DNA from: Fremontodendron californicum
Lineage: Eukaryota; Streptophyta; Magnoliopsida; Malvales; Malvaceae
Reading direction: 5' to 3'
Assembly: GCA_030761205.1 (NCBI GenBank)
Contig: JAULJL010000010.1
Coordinates: forward strand, 12,619,241-12,683,240
Length of the DNA: 64,000 bases
Shown: one piece after another, positions 21,079-32,036 of the stretch
Numbering within the stretch: the stretch's first letter is position 1
How the letters are laid out: the number at the start of each line of letters is the position of its first letter
The notes under the pieces: model-generated
Seen by the model: only the letters and a program-made list of their open reading frames with translations
The model's database searches: none
Told to the model about the DNA's origin: nothing
Program-made: the position numbers and the translations under genes

Positions 21079-23750
21079 CTTCACTAAGGATCGATCAAAA
21101 GCAAAGGATCGATCGAAGCAAGAAGTTGTCGGAATACGAAGGATTTTCCTGAGATCGACCGAATAGTAAGCATTTGGGTTTTAAAATGTCTTGTTATAGA
21201 TTTTAGGGTTTGTTTTTGGTATTTGTTGCTGACTGAAATAGATTAAAGCTAAAATATTCATTGTTTTGTGCAGTTTTGGTCAAAACTTCTGGGCAATGGG
21301 TTCTTCAAATATTCGACCTAAGTAGAAAAACAATAAAAATAAGAGGTTTGTGTCCTGTTCTAGTCAAACCCTTATCTAAATCGAATAGTGTTGTCATGTT
21401 GGTTTCTGTCACATGTTGTCTAAATCGAAAAAAAGAACACATATTTATTATATTTATGTTTGTTTCAATTTCATAATATATAGTGGCAGACAAAGGTATT
21501 CTTTTGGCTTTTGCTTTTTCGATGTTGTGATAATGTTGTACAGAGAAAATAGTTTTATGCTTTTGGTTCCATGTCTGCTTTAGGGTCCTTGTCTGCTTTA
21601 GGGTCATTGTCTGCTTTAGGGTCCATGTCTGCTTTATTGCACCAATAATGATAGGATCGAGTAATATATTCATTTTTTAAAACTTTTATTGCAGTATACT
21701 GTTATGGCTTGGCTTAAGCATGAATTATGTATGCATTTGGGTGGAAACTTTGTCAAAAATCCAAATTTATCATATGTGGGTGGGAATATGGTTGAATGGG
21801 CTATTGATCCTGATTTTTTGTCTTAGCTGCTGTGAAATGGTTTTCCTATCTTGAACCAGGGCATGAGTTAGAGAATAGTCTAAGAGTAGTGTATGATAAT
21901 GCTTCATTTATCTGTATGATACAACTTATAACATCTATAGGGAAGTTAGATGTTTATGTGGAACATGAAGTTAGCACACCAAAAATTTTAGAATTTATCC
22001 CATTACTGTCAAATGTGGCAAATGGGGAATGTGCTAGGGATATGGAAAAGAATGAGGAATGTGGTGCATCAACTGTTGGGGGGCCAACCAATAGTGTTAT
22101 AAATGATGCATCAAATGTGAGTGGTCCTACAACTACTCCGATAAATGATGTTAATGTGGATGGGTCCCATGATTGCAATAATGATGAAAGAGGTGCTACT
22201 GTCGAGGATGAGTCATATACTAGTGATGAGGAAGGGCTTTTGGAGGAGGATAAATGGATTTCAGACAAGAAAGATGAGGAGATAAGAGAAATAAGGGTAT
22301 AACATAAAGCATTTAGTCAAAAAAAGAAAAATCTTAAGTTCACTTCTACTGATACCCAGCGGAACCAGATCTTGAAGGACTTCAAAATGAAATAAAAAAG
22401 AACACAGCTGGAAAAAGAGTAGAAGCTAGAGTTACAGAGGACAACAGTGGAGGTGAGACTGAGTACTTAGATTCATCTGAGAATGCTAGTTATGAGAGTG
22501 GTGAGGATGGTGAGGTTGTATGCAAGAAAAGCAATAAGATTTTCTTTAATCTCTCAGACCCAATGCCTAGTTTTGAAGTTGGTATGATATTTGAAGGTAC
22601 AAAGCAATTCAAAGAAGCTTTGGACAAGTATGCTGTAGCTAAGAGATTTGACTTTAAGTTTCTTAGGAATGAGAAAAATAGGACAAGAGCAAGGTGTAAG
22701 GTTAAGGGTTGTCCATTCCTCATATTTGCATCAAAGGATACTTCTGATGGGTTCTTCAAGATTAAAACTTTGGTAAGTGAGCATCAATGTTCCATTAATT
22801 TTTTGAACTCAAGGGCTAAGTATAGGTTTGTAGGAAAGCATTTTCTCAGCAAGTTGAGAATAATTCCTAAGTTGAAATTATGTGAGATGCAAAAACTTGC
22901 TAAGGAGGAGTTAAATGTGGATATCAATCTAACTGTTTGTAGTAGAGCTAGGAGTTGGGCCTGGAGCAAATCAATGGCAGATTAGTTTACGAGTTCAGTA
23001 GGTTGTACGATTATGCTTATGCTTTGAGAAATATAGATCCTAGGTGTGACGTAGAGCTTATGGTGGAAAGGCCAACCCCAACAGAAACCCCAAAGTTTAG
23101 AAGATTTTATGTTTGTTTTAGTGCCCTTAAGGATGGGTTTAAACAGTTTTATAAGCTTATTATCCACTTGGACGGTTGTTTTTTGAAGGGACCTTTTAAG
23201 GGTGAGATTTTAGCTGTTGTAGGTCGAGATGCTAATGATCAAATTTATGCTATTGCATGGGCTGTGGTAGAAGTGGAGAACAAGTACACATGGAGATGGT
23301 TTCTTGAGAATCTACAGAGTGACCTTGAGTTGAAGGATGGTGATGGATTCACTCTCATGAGTGACATGCAAAAGGTATTTATCAATGTCTAGTTGATTTT
23401 TTAAGCAGATTTTTTATTTCATTATGCATTTCTTACTATTTTTTTTCATTCAGGGTTTGAGGGATGAGATAACCTTATTGCTGCCAAAGGTTGAGCATCG
23501 GTTTTGTGCAAGACATTACTTTGTGAATTGGAAAGTTGATAATAGAGGCAATGATTTGCAGATTCTTTTTTGGGCTTGCTGTAAATCAACAACAGAAGCA
23601 GATTTCAAGAAGAAGGCAACTGAGCTTGGTGCTTTGAAAAGTTTAGCTTTGGTAAGCATTCTGAACAAAAACCCTAAATATTGGTCAAAGGTTTTTTTCT
23701 CTACCAGATGTCATTGTGATGTGTTGGATAATAATTTTGCTCAGGCCTTT

Positions 23751-23938
23751 AATATTGCAATTATAGGAGCAAGGCATATGTCTATTATTTCTATGTTTGA
23801 AGAAATTAGGCATTATGTCATGAATAGAATTGTGAAGAACAAATAATATTGCAATTATAGGAGCAAGGCATATGTCTATTATTTCTATGTTTGAAGAAAT
23901 TAGGCATTATGTCATGAATAGAATTGTGAAGAACAAAA
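23751..23938 (+). repeat. 94-bp tandem duplication inside the MULE-B transposase
   Basis: 23751-23844 and 23845-23938 are essentially identical copies starting AATATTGCAATTATAGGAGC. Ninety-four is not a multiple of three, so the second copy introduces a stop directly after VKNK. Near identity points to a recent event. Confidence 0.92.
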
Positions 23939-24699
23939 AAAATGTGATTCTTGGAATAATTTGTTTTGTCCAAGGATTTGTGAGAAAATAGAAGAAAATA
24001 AGGAATTTAGTTCTTACTGCCATGTTAGATGGAATGGTGCAGATGGATATGAGGTACAATGTCATGGTGATACATATGTAGTTGATATCAATGGATTGAC
24101 ATGCAATTGTAGGTCATGGGATCTTACTGGGATTCCATGCCCACATGCAATATGTGTTATACTGTTTAGGCGGGAGAACATTGAAGACTATGTTATACAA
24201 GCTTACAAGAAAGACCAATATGTGAAGTTGTATAGTCATGTGCTACCACCAATACCAAGTGATAAATTTTGGCCAAATACAAAAATGGGTTTGATTGATC
24301 CCCCAATTCCTAGGAAAATGCCTAGTAGGCCAAAAAAAAGAGATTGAGAGAGGAGGGTGAGGCCAGTGGGACACACTTGTCAAGAAGAGAAAGGAGAATG
24401 AGGTGTCAAAAGTGTTTTCAACTTGGCTACAACTCTAGAAAGTGTCCAAACAAGAATTATCAAAATGTAAGTTCTGCTTATACATTTCTTGATTGCATTT
24501 GCATATAAAGTACTACCTCCAATTCTGTTATTGATCACATGTTTTTTCAGATGAGAGCCAATGAAGTTGACCATCAACCTTCTACAAATACTGAATATGC
24601 AGAACAAGAAGCTCTTGAAGATATTTGCATCTTTACAGAATTTGTACAACCAGCTGTTGAATATTGTACAGATGGACCTAGTACAAGGGGGCGAGGAAG

Positions 24700-25100
24700 A
24701 GGTGAATGGTAGTGGTTTAGTAGGAAGAGGTTCAAGGGGTAGAGGTTCTGCAGGAAGAGGTTTAAGGGGTAGAGGTTTTGCAAGAAGAGGTTTAAGGGGT
24801 AGAGGTTCAACAGCCCAGCCAGGTCCAACATAAGTAGCTGCAGTAGCAAGAAGACCAGCAACCAAAAGTGTTCAAGTGGAAGCTATTGCTCCAATAGCCC
24901 AACCAGGTCCAACATAAGTAGCTGCAGCAGCAAGAAGACCAGCAACCAAAAGTGTTCAAGTAGAAGCTACTGCTTCAACAGCCTAACCAGGTCCAACAGA
25001 AGTAGTTGCAGTAGCAAGAAGACCAGCAACCAGAAGTGTTCAAGTGGAAGCTACTGCTTCAATAGCCCAATCAGGTCCAACACAAGTATCTACAGCTACA
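24700..25100 (+). repeat. Coding minisatellites in the transposase tail: GRG repeats and ~84-bp units
   Basis: 24700-24810 encodes repeated (R/L)RGRG-type units. From about 24805, 84-85-bp units starting near CCAGGTCCAACA recur at 24818, 24903, 24987 and 25071. They encode QPGPT.V.A.ARRPATKSVQVEA in frame. Three units carry TAA where sister units read GAA or CAA. Confidence 0.85.
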
Positions 25101-26130
25101 AGAAGACCAGCAGCAACAAGAAGACAACCACCACATAACAAAGGCAAACAACAATTGGAAGAACTTCCCAATCCAGGGAAAGGCAAAGAAAAAATTGATG
25201 GTAAATTTGGTGCTGTTGGACCAAGGGGGAGGAAAATAATGCAAGGGCTTGGGATCTACACTAATGAGAAGACAAATCTGCAAATACTGAATGTAGGTGG
25301 AACATATGTTATTACTATGTTTATACTTTATGAGGCATGAACTGTTGTTAATTTTTAATTTACAGCCTGATTTTAGAGGTCAAATGTTGATTTCCATCCA
25401 AAAACAACTACCAAATCAGCAAACACTATCTCTACCTTTGGCAGTCACCAACCAGGATGTGCAACCTTAAATATGGAAAAAGGTGAATACGACCATAATG
25501 GATTTTTCAAGGTATGTGATTAACTTGTTATATTTTGTTTAATCCCTTCATATTAGCTACTTAAGCGATGGATTCTAATATAATTTATATTATCTGTTAA
25601 TAGGATCTAAGAGATGACCTGTTGGGAACAACAAGAAAAGGACAAGATATAGATGAGACATTTTCTAATCAAGAAAGCAAGTGTGATAGCAATACTAAAA
25701 GCAAAGCAAATGTCTCAAAGTCAAAGATTCTGAACTTTTGGAAGTAGAGTTTTTTGAGCAGAAGCTGTTTTTTGATGTTATGAAAAAACTAGTTGAACCT
25801 TTATCTTCATTTTGGATATTATATTTTGGATGTAATATATAACATGTTTAATATGAAAACTTCATTTTGGATACTATATTATGGATGTATTGTTAGTCTG
25901 GATGTTGACTTTGAACATTGTATTCCTTTTGCTAGTAATGAAATACATGGTTATGATATTTTTCAATAAGGATCTATCCTTTTCAATATATAAGCAGAAA
26001 GATGCCAAGCAAGAAGATGTTGAACACATCACTCTTATACATAAATTTTGTAAATCTTATACAGATATGCACTTGTTTCTAAACTACCTATAAACTATAT
26101 TATACCTACAATATACACTAAGAACATGAT

Positions 26131-26690
26131 CTATGAGACCAACAAAGCAACCTTATACAAACATAAATCATTTCTACTCTTTTTCACCATTCCTTTGTAT
26201 TTTTTCATCTTCTCTTTCCGAGTTTTAACCTTGTTCACCAACCTATTCACTTCATCATTGTTGACAAATTTCTTCAATGTTGTATTCTCAATCCTCAACA
26301 CTCTGTTTTCTGACAATAAGCTATTATTCTGATTGATTAGCTCATCATTCACATATCTGCAATGAACCTCTCCACTATGGTCATCAGCAACTCTTTCAAA
26401 CCACTCAAAAAAATCACACCCACCAGTCTACAACAAAGATGATACACCAAATTAGCATTGAATTTTGCTACAACAACATTAACTAAATCAAAGAGATTAC
26501 ACAAATCCATTTTTTTCTTACACACCTCTTTGTACTATGGGCAGCCATAAATTTTTTTCCCTTTGTTCCATGGAGTTGTTGAGGTGCAAATTGGAGCCTT
26601 TAATCCACAATGACAAAAAATATTCTTTGAATGATTTGTTGCTTTCGAGCTGTTGCTAGACTTCTTTTTTGATATTTTTTACTGATATTG
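26131..26690 (-). pseudogene. GRF-type zinc-finger coiled-coil gene, convergent partner in MULE-B
   Basis: Two exons on the minus strand. Exon A (about 26690-26526) encodes a GRF zinc finger N-terminus, CHCGLKAPICTSTTPWNKG then KKIYGCP, with an in-frame TAG at 26535-26537. Exon B (26427-26131) continues TGGCDFFEWFERVADD and ends in a ~70-residue coiled coil rich in Asn, Glu and Lys. The intron 26428-26525 has clean GT..AG junctions and keeps phase (KE|TGGC). The C.CG...GG.FFEWF pattern is the plant GRF zinc-finger family (At4g04775-like), which binds nucleic acid. No start codon is visible in frame before a TAA about 20 codons upstream of the finger. Position and orientation match mudrB of MuDR, but the protein is unrelated to what I know of MURB. 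It may be a captured host gene or the element's own second gene. Confidence 0.83.
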
Positions 26691-26955
26691 AGCTTCACAA
26701 CAAAGAACCAACAAAGAATGAATAAGCACATAAGAAGCAAGAATAGAGCAAAAAAGCCCAATAAGAATCAAATCCAAAGCTGCAACTAGGAATCAAAAAC
26801 CAACATGAAGTAACAAATATTGTTTCGGTGAAGTAACAAATATAGAAGAAGACGAAATAAAATTGCAAATGAAAATCTTCTTTAACCTTTTCAACGTAAA
26901 TCCACGATTCTTCTAGTCACCCTAAATCAACGAAGAAACCACTGAAATTTGGTGC

Positions 26956-27403
26956 ATCGGACTAAATCAAAGAAAAGAACAAAACCCTAAACTTTTGTTT
27001 TTTTTTTTCAAATTGATCGACTGAATTTTGTTTTAGTTTAAGAGAAAGTAATTTGTTTCTTATAACCCTAAACCCCAAATTTGAAAAAGCCTCTTCCTAA
27101 AACAAACGTTTGTAATTTAGAAATTTTATTTTTTTTATTTCGTTTTTGTTTTATAATTATATGGGTTTATCAATTAAATGATGATGTGGATTTTTAAATA
27201 AGATAATGACATGGATTCATTTGCCATATGTCAGCATTTAATTGGCTTTAAAAGACAACTCAGTTTTTTTTTTAACGGAGTTAGCTTTTGGGGTAAACTC
27301 ATAGACGGTCGGATAGTTGAAGTACCAAATTGACAAAAAAAAAAATTTTAGGTACCAAACAGATAATCGACCTAAAGTAAAGGGCTAATTTAGTATTTAA
27401 TCC
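26956..27403 (-). repeat. Right terminal inverted repeat of MULE-B
   Basis: Inverted copy of 20638-21078, ending GGATTAAATACTAAATTAG on the minus strand. It is followed by the right target duplication at 27404-27412. It is probably the promoter region of the convergent GRF-finger gene. Confidence 0.93.
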
Positions 27404-27412
27404 AATTTCAAT

Positions 27413-28744
27413 TTAAGCAACAACAATATACACACAATAAGCACAACAAAGACAAAAAGGCAAAAGAAAATTTTGATAGTAAGGTTACTTTTAGGGTTTC
27501 AAAATTTTGTGTTTTCGAGTTAAGTTTGGGGTTTTAATTATGGTTTCGATTTTGAAGAATTTTAAAGGATTTTGGAGGGAAAAAATTATAAGGAGAGGAA
27601 AAGCATAGTTGAAGAAAGAGACATTTGAAGCAGCGCGTAAAAAAGGATTTTAGGTTTTTTAGCCGTGACTTTCAAATTTAGATTTAGGTTTTCTGGTTAA
27701 TCTATTGGAAAATCGATTTGGGTAAAAAGAAAGAAGAGGAAAGGAGGAAATTTTTTTTTTTTATAGTTTTTCGACAATCATTTTTTGGTTTAAAAGGGAT
27801 TTTATTGGGTTTGTTTAATTTTTCGATGATCGGATTCTGAGTTTGTGGCCGAATTTTAAAATTTTTGTGGTTTCCAGTGATCGTCGTTCTTGAGGAAAAT
27901 AAAACTTTAGCGAGAAAGGAGAAAGAATTGGGGTCTAGAGAGAAAAAGGAAATTTGTAAATGGAAGAAAAAGCTTGAAGAAGGTTTTTTATATTAAAATC
28001 TAAATGATTCCATTTTGAAGGAGGCAAGATCCGCATGCCAATTCATGTGTTGACCATAATCCTCGCGACCCGACCTGCTACTGCTATCGTTGACTATCTG
28101 CTTTGGTTCATATTTGATTTAGGCGATTAGGCCATATTTAATTGAACTCACACAATTTTAGACTCTTTTGATTTGAGTTTTGCCCAATTTTGATTAATTT
28201 TAAAGTTATTTATTTCTTTACTTAATTTGTGCATATTTAGAATTTTTAGATTAAATCATTAAATACATGTTTTAATTATTTTTAATTGATGAAAATAAAA
28301 GCTAAAAACCTATAAAAATGTAATTTTATAAGATTGGATAATTATAAATATAGCTTTTTTTCATTATAATTATTTTATCATGTAATTTTAATAGATTTTT
28401 GAATAAGTGGAGATCTAATCAATGATGAAATTTTAAGAAAATTTACGGAGTGTTATTATCGATAAATTATTATTTTTTATTCAAATAATTATAAATATAT
28501 TATAGATAATAAATTTATGAATATATTATGATTTCAAACTATTAAAAATTATAGAAGAATGTTATCAATTAATTATTTTTTCTTATTCAAATACTCATAA
28601 ATATATCATAAATATTAAATTTGTTGATATATTATAATTTTAAATAATTAAAAAATTAAAAACTACATATATTTTATCAATTAATTATTATTTTTAAATT
28701 AAAATAATCATAAATATATTAATAACAATAAAAATTTTATGAAA
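27413..28744. other. AT-rich, no gene seen
   Basis: 27480-28000 has a GA-rich character resembling a leader, and an isolated patch at 28020-28110 is less AT-rich. There is no ORF or family signature. 28200-28740 is extremely AT-rich. Confidence 0.4.
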
Positions 28745-28776
28745 ATGATCCCGGCGCAACGGGATTCATCCTAGTT
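28745..28776 (+). mobile_element. Candidate Helitron 3' terminus
   Basis: After ~500 bp of nearly pure AT sequence, the run GATCCCGGCGCAACGGGATT forms a hairpin (ATCCCG...CGGGAT) and is followed by CATCCTAG then T, matching the Helitron hairpin-plus-CTRR 3' signature. The 5' end was not found and no Rep/helicase is present, so any element would be non-autonomous. Confidence 0.45.
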
Positions 28777-29483
28777 TATACTTATTGATGAGGTATTTTA
28801 TAATAATTTTTATTACATTTTATATGTTAAGAAATTAGTTTAATAATATATATTATTTACACTTAAAACAAGAATATTTTATTAATGCATTCACCAATAA
28901 AAATAGAACATTGAAGCTTAATTGTAAGTGTTGTTAGATTACTATATATCATGTTCATAGTTTTTTTGAAATCATGTTCATAACTATTTTAAATAACTAA
29001 ATTACTAATTTTTAGCAATAATTTAATTTAAATTATTCTTATAATGTATTATATTATTTAGTCTGAATATATATTGATTTTTCTAATTAAATTTGGATAA
29101 TATAACTATGTAGAATATTCTTTGAAAACAAGCATAACAACCCATTTTTGGGATTTCTAAATTATAATGGATGATAATTAACAAAGAAACATAGCTTTGA
29201 TCATATTAATATCTTGAATAATTATGACATTATCAAACTCAATTTCTAAAAAAACTTAGATTCTTCAATTAAATTGCACAAAAAGATGTCTTTTTGAATT
29301 TAAACAAAAGCTTAAAATAATAAAATAAAAAAATGTTTTGCTTTCTTCCACATTGTCTCAACGAAGTTTTACAGTTTGAAACATTGGTTTAATTATGAAA
29401 TCATGAATAGTAATTGTTTTTTTTTTTTATTATTTGAATCTTAATAATATTAGTAGCTCTAGTAGACTGTGAGTGCGTGAAGG
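28777..29483. other. AT-rich, no gene seen
   Basis: Nothing recognisable. Bases 29479-29483 (GAAGG) would be the left target duplication of the old Athila-like element. The right copy lies beyond this window because of the later Ogre insertion. Confidence 0.45.
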
Positions 29484-31012
29484 TGATGCACCCAAGAGAG
29501 TGTATCTTTATTTAACCTTGCACTAAAAAGATCAATTGTAAGTATAGTAGTTAGCAAAGGTCGAGTTCACAGAGATTGGTGTTTAGTTTAATAATTATTA
29601 ATTTATATTTAAATTCAAATAAAACAAAATAAAAGGGGGTGCTTGAAATCAGTTTAAAAATAAAGCAATCAATAAAAAGTAAGAGAGCAAATAAATAAGA
29701 AGTGATCAGATGTGAGAAATATGGCTAAAAGTTCATTCTCTACTACTAGACATCATTAAGAATCAAATTCAGATCTATCAATATCAATTATCTATCAAAG
29801 TTAACAACCGTATATAACAACATCCTGTGTTATCCCAATCCTTCCTTAGTTTGTCGTTAAGCAGTATGAACGCCGCTACTTAATCTCTAACTATCAAATA
29901 ACCTAAGATAAACATCTATAGATTCAAAGTGATAGCAGCGTTAAGATGAGAAAGATTGATCTAAGCAACAAAAGCATGAACATGAATTGTTTAACTTAGG
30001 TATGTTCCACTTTACAATTAGCGAAAACTTTAACATAATCATTAATCACAAATTGCCACTTATGAATATGAAATCAAGACAATTACACGGATCAAGACTC
30101 CTAAACTAGCATTCGATACTTATCAAGATCTATCTAGTATGCATCCTAAACAAATCAAAATAAAAATCATAAACAATTCTTATGGAAGAACACAAGCAAC
30201 TTTGATAGAAAACTAATAATTGATAGAATATGAAAATTAATTACAAAACATGTATAGGGCTTTGAAATCACCCTTAACCAAATAGAAGTTTAGCCTGGCA
30301 TAGACATAGTCAACATAAAAATGAATATTCAAAAGAAACTAAGAACAAAAATAAAATAAAACTAAGAGAAGAAGAAGAAGAAGAAGATTGATAAATACAA
30401 TCAAAAGCATGACTCTGGTGGCTCAAAAGATGATATTTATAAAGCCTTAAAGCCTTGGAAACCCTTTTTTGCTCTTCAAGGAAGCTAGGAGTCAAAATAT
30501 GGCAAATTTGGACAATTTGCGGTTTTTTGCGGTTTTAGCGGATTTGGCCGCCGCGCCAACTTTCTACCTTGGTCGTTTTTGCTTGCTGACTTCGTTTTCG
30601 CGACTGATGCACTATCTCTCACTTCATTGGCTGATTTGGATGACCATCCGTTGTCCGATTTAGGAGTGTAAACATCGTTGGAAAGGTATTCAAGTTAGAT
30701 TCAAAAGTCAAGAAAGAAGTTTTTTCAAATAATGTCTTTAACATAATTATTTCCTTGCAACAAGCTTCGAAGTTCAAATCTGCCTGATCATCTAGCACTA
30801 AGAATTTGATCTTTTTTACTCCCAAGTCTTCTTCCATCTTATGATTGTGACTTTATAAACTCTTTATCATCATAATTGACATGTTTTGACTTCATCTCAT
30901 CCAAAATACCTATAATTCATAAAAATATAATAATTTGTCAAGGAACTTAAGAATTAAAGCACAAAGTATAAGGAAATAATACATGAAAATATATGCAATT
31001 ACGCACTTATCA
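29484..31012 (-). repeat. LTR of the old Athila-like element (3' LTR in sense)
   Basis: Begins TGATGCACCC and ends ACGCACTTATCA (plus strand), with TG...CA termini. Its first 590 bases pair with the partial LTR at 43191-43784. Related to, but clearly diverged from, the 1821-bp LTRs of the young element. A (GAA)n stretch lies at about 30366-30388. Confidence 0.88.
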
Positions 31013-32036
31013 AATTCCCCCACACTTAGTCTTTTGTTAATCCTCGAGCAAAATCAAATAAAAAAAAAAGAAAACCTAATCTAATCCACTTTCAATAAAA
31101 ATCAGAGATAATCATTAAACAAGTCTTATAACTAATCACTAACTTAAAGAATTTCACAAAGAACCATGCTTGATAGTAAAGGTTTTGAGTTAAGCTAACA
31201 TTAAACAATCAAAATAGTGCATGTTCAAACTTAATTTCAACTTCTCACATGGAATACTCTCATGATTTTCACTCTTTAAAGTAGTGGTAAAGTGTTTACA
31301 CTCAATCAATCTCATGAAAACAGTTCTACCATATGCTTGCTTGTCCACCTATTCTCCATTACTTAGATCATGCAACTTCACGAATCAGGAGGTCTTTATT
31401 CAAGGTTGTAATGGGGCCAAGGGGTTGTAATGTGGTTAAAGAATAAAAGGATAAATATATCACAAAGGTTCCGAAGATTTCATAGAGTTTAGAGACATAA
31501 TAAGATCATACAAATAAAACTTCTCAAAACTCACAAAATAACATAGGCTAAATATTCATGTTGAGCCTTTGCTTCATTCTAACCAACTTTGTAACATCTT
31601 TTTATTTAACCAAAAGTTCAAGAGGTATTCATTTTTTTTTATGGGAATGTATTTTTATAATGTTCACTTTTCTTTTTCTCTTGACTTTTGCCTTTCTCCT
31701 CCCCCACACTTATCTTTTGTTCTAACCCAAATTTTCAAAAAGTATCCCTTGTTTTTGCAATATGTATCAAGCATTCTAGTTCATATTTAGAACAAGGATA
31801 CAGATATAAATGTGTTTAGGCTAGGTGTAAGATGTGGTTACCAATAAAATAGCATATTCAATGTAGGTTCAAACTGGCTCACCAGGGGGTTGTTCTCTTG
31901 GAACATCAATAAGGATGGCTGTTTGGCCCTGGTTATATCCTAATGCCTCAATCATATTCATGTTGTTACATGCATCAATATAGTCTCAAAAAGGTTTAAA
32001 GCAAGTTCTAGAGAATCATGTAATTATAAGAGCACT
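31013..32036. other. Internal non-coding part of the old Athila-like element
   Basis: No gene. It is closely similar in order to 33858-35083 of the young element (for example CTTAAAGAATTTCACAAA and CAATCAAAATAGTGCATGTTC). Bases 32032-32036 (GCACT) are the target duplication of the young element. Confidence 0.8.

Larger units (their letters stand above)
21704..25747 (+). pseudogene. MuDR-type MULE transposase pseudogene
   Basis: The order is as in MURA proteins. An N-terminal MAWLKHELC... begins at 21704. An acidic linker (22080-22300) leads to the MuDR DNA-binding domain (MIFEGTKQFKEALDKYA; C..KGCPF; SEHQC) at 22585-22800. A MULE/DDE core (HLDGCFLKGPFKG; LMSDMQKGL; VEHRFCARHYFVNW) and a SWIM finger (TCNCRSWDLTGIPCPHA) at 24100-24150 follow. 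A CCHC-type knuckle with N for H (CQKCFQLGYNSRKC) precedes an RGG-like tail and a coding minisatellite. Introns with good junctions: 23375-23453 and 24467-24550. Lesions: a stop or frame change near 21825, a frame change between 22302 and 22563, a frameshift near 22960, a 94-bp tandem duplication at 23751-23938, a slip in the A-run near 24335, and in-frame stops in the tail (24831, 24914, 24984). This was the element's transposase and is now dead. Confidence 0.93.
20638..27403 (+). mobile_element. MULE-B: complete MuDR-type Mutator-like DNA transposon
   Basis: The ends start GG(G/A)TTAAATACTAAATTAG on both sides in inverted orientation. They are flanked by a 9-bp duplication, AATTTCAAC (20629-20637) and AATTTCAAT (27404-27412), eight of nine matching. 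The inverted repeats are long, 20638-21078 and 26956-27403. Two genes face each other inside: a MuDR-type transposase on the plus strand (21704-25747) and a GRF-zinc-finger coiled-coil gene on the minus strand (26131-26690). Both carry stops or frameshifts, so this copy should not be autonomous. The TIR arms are still highly similar by eye, so the element is younger than MULE-A. Confidence 0.95.

Noticed and set aside
26126..26332. Plus-strand 68-residue ORF
   Set aside because: Antisense shadow of the GRF-finger coiled coil on the minus strand.
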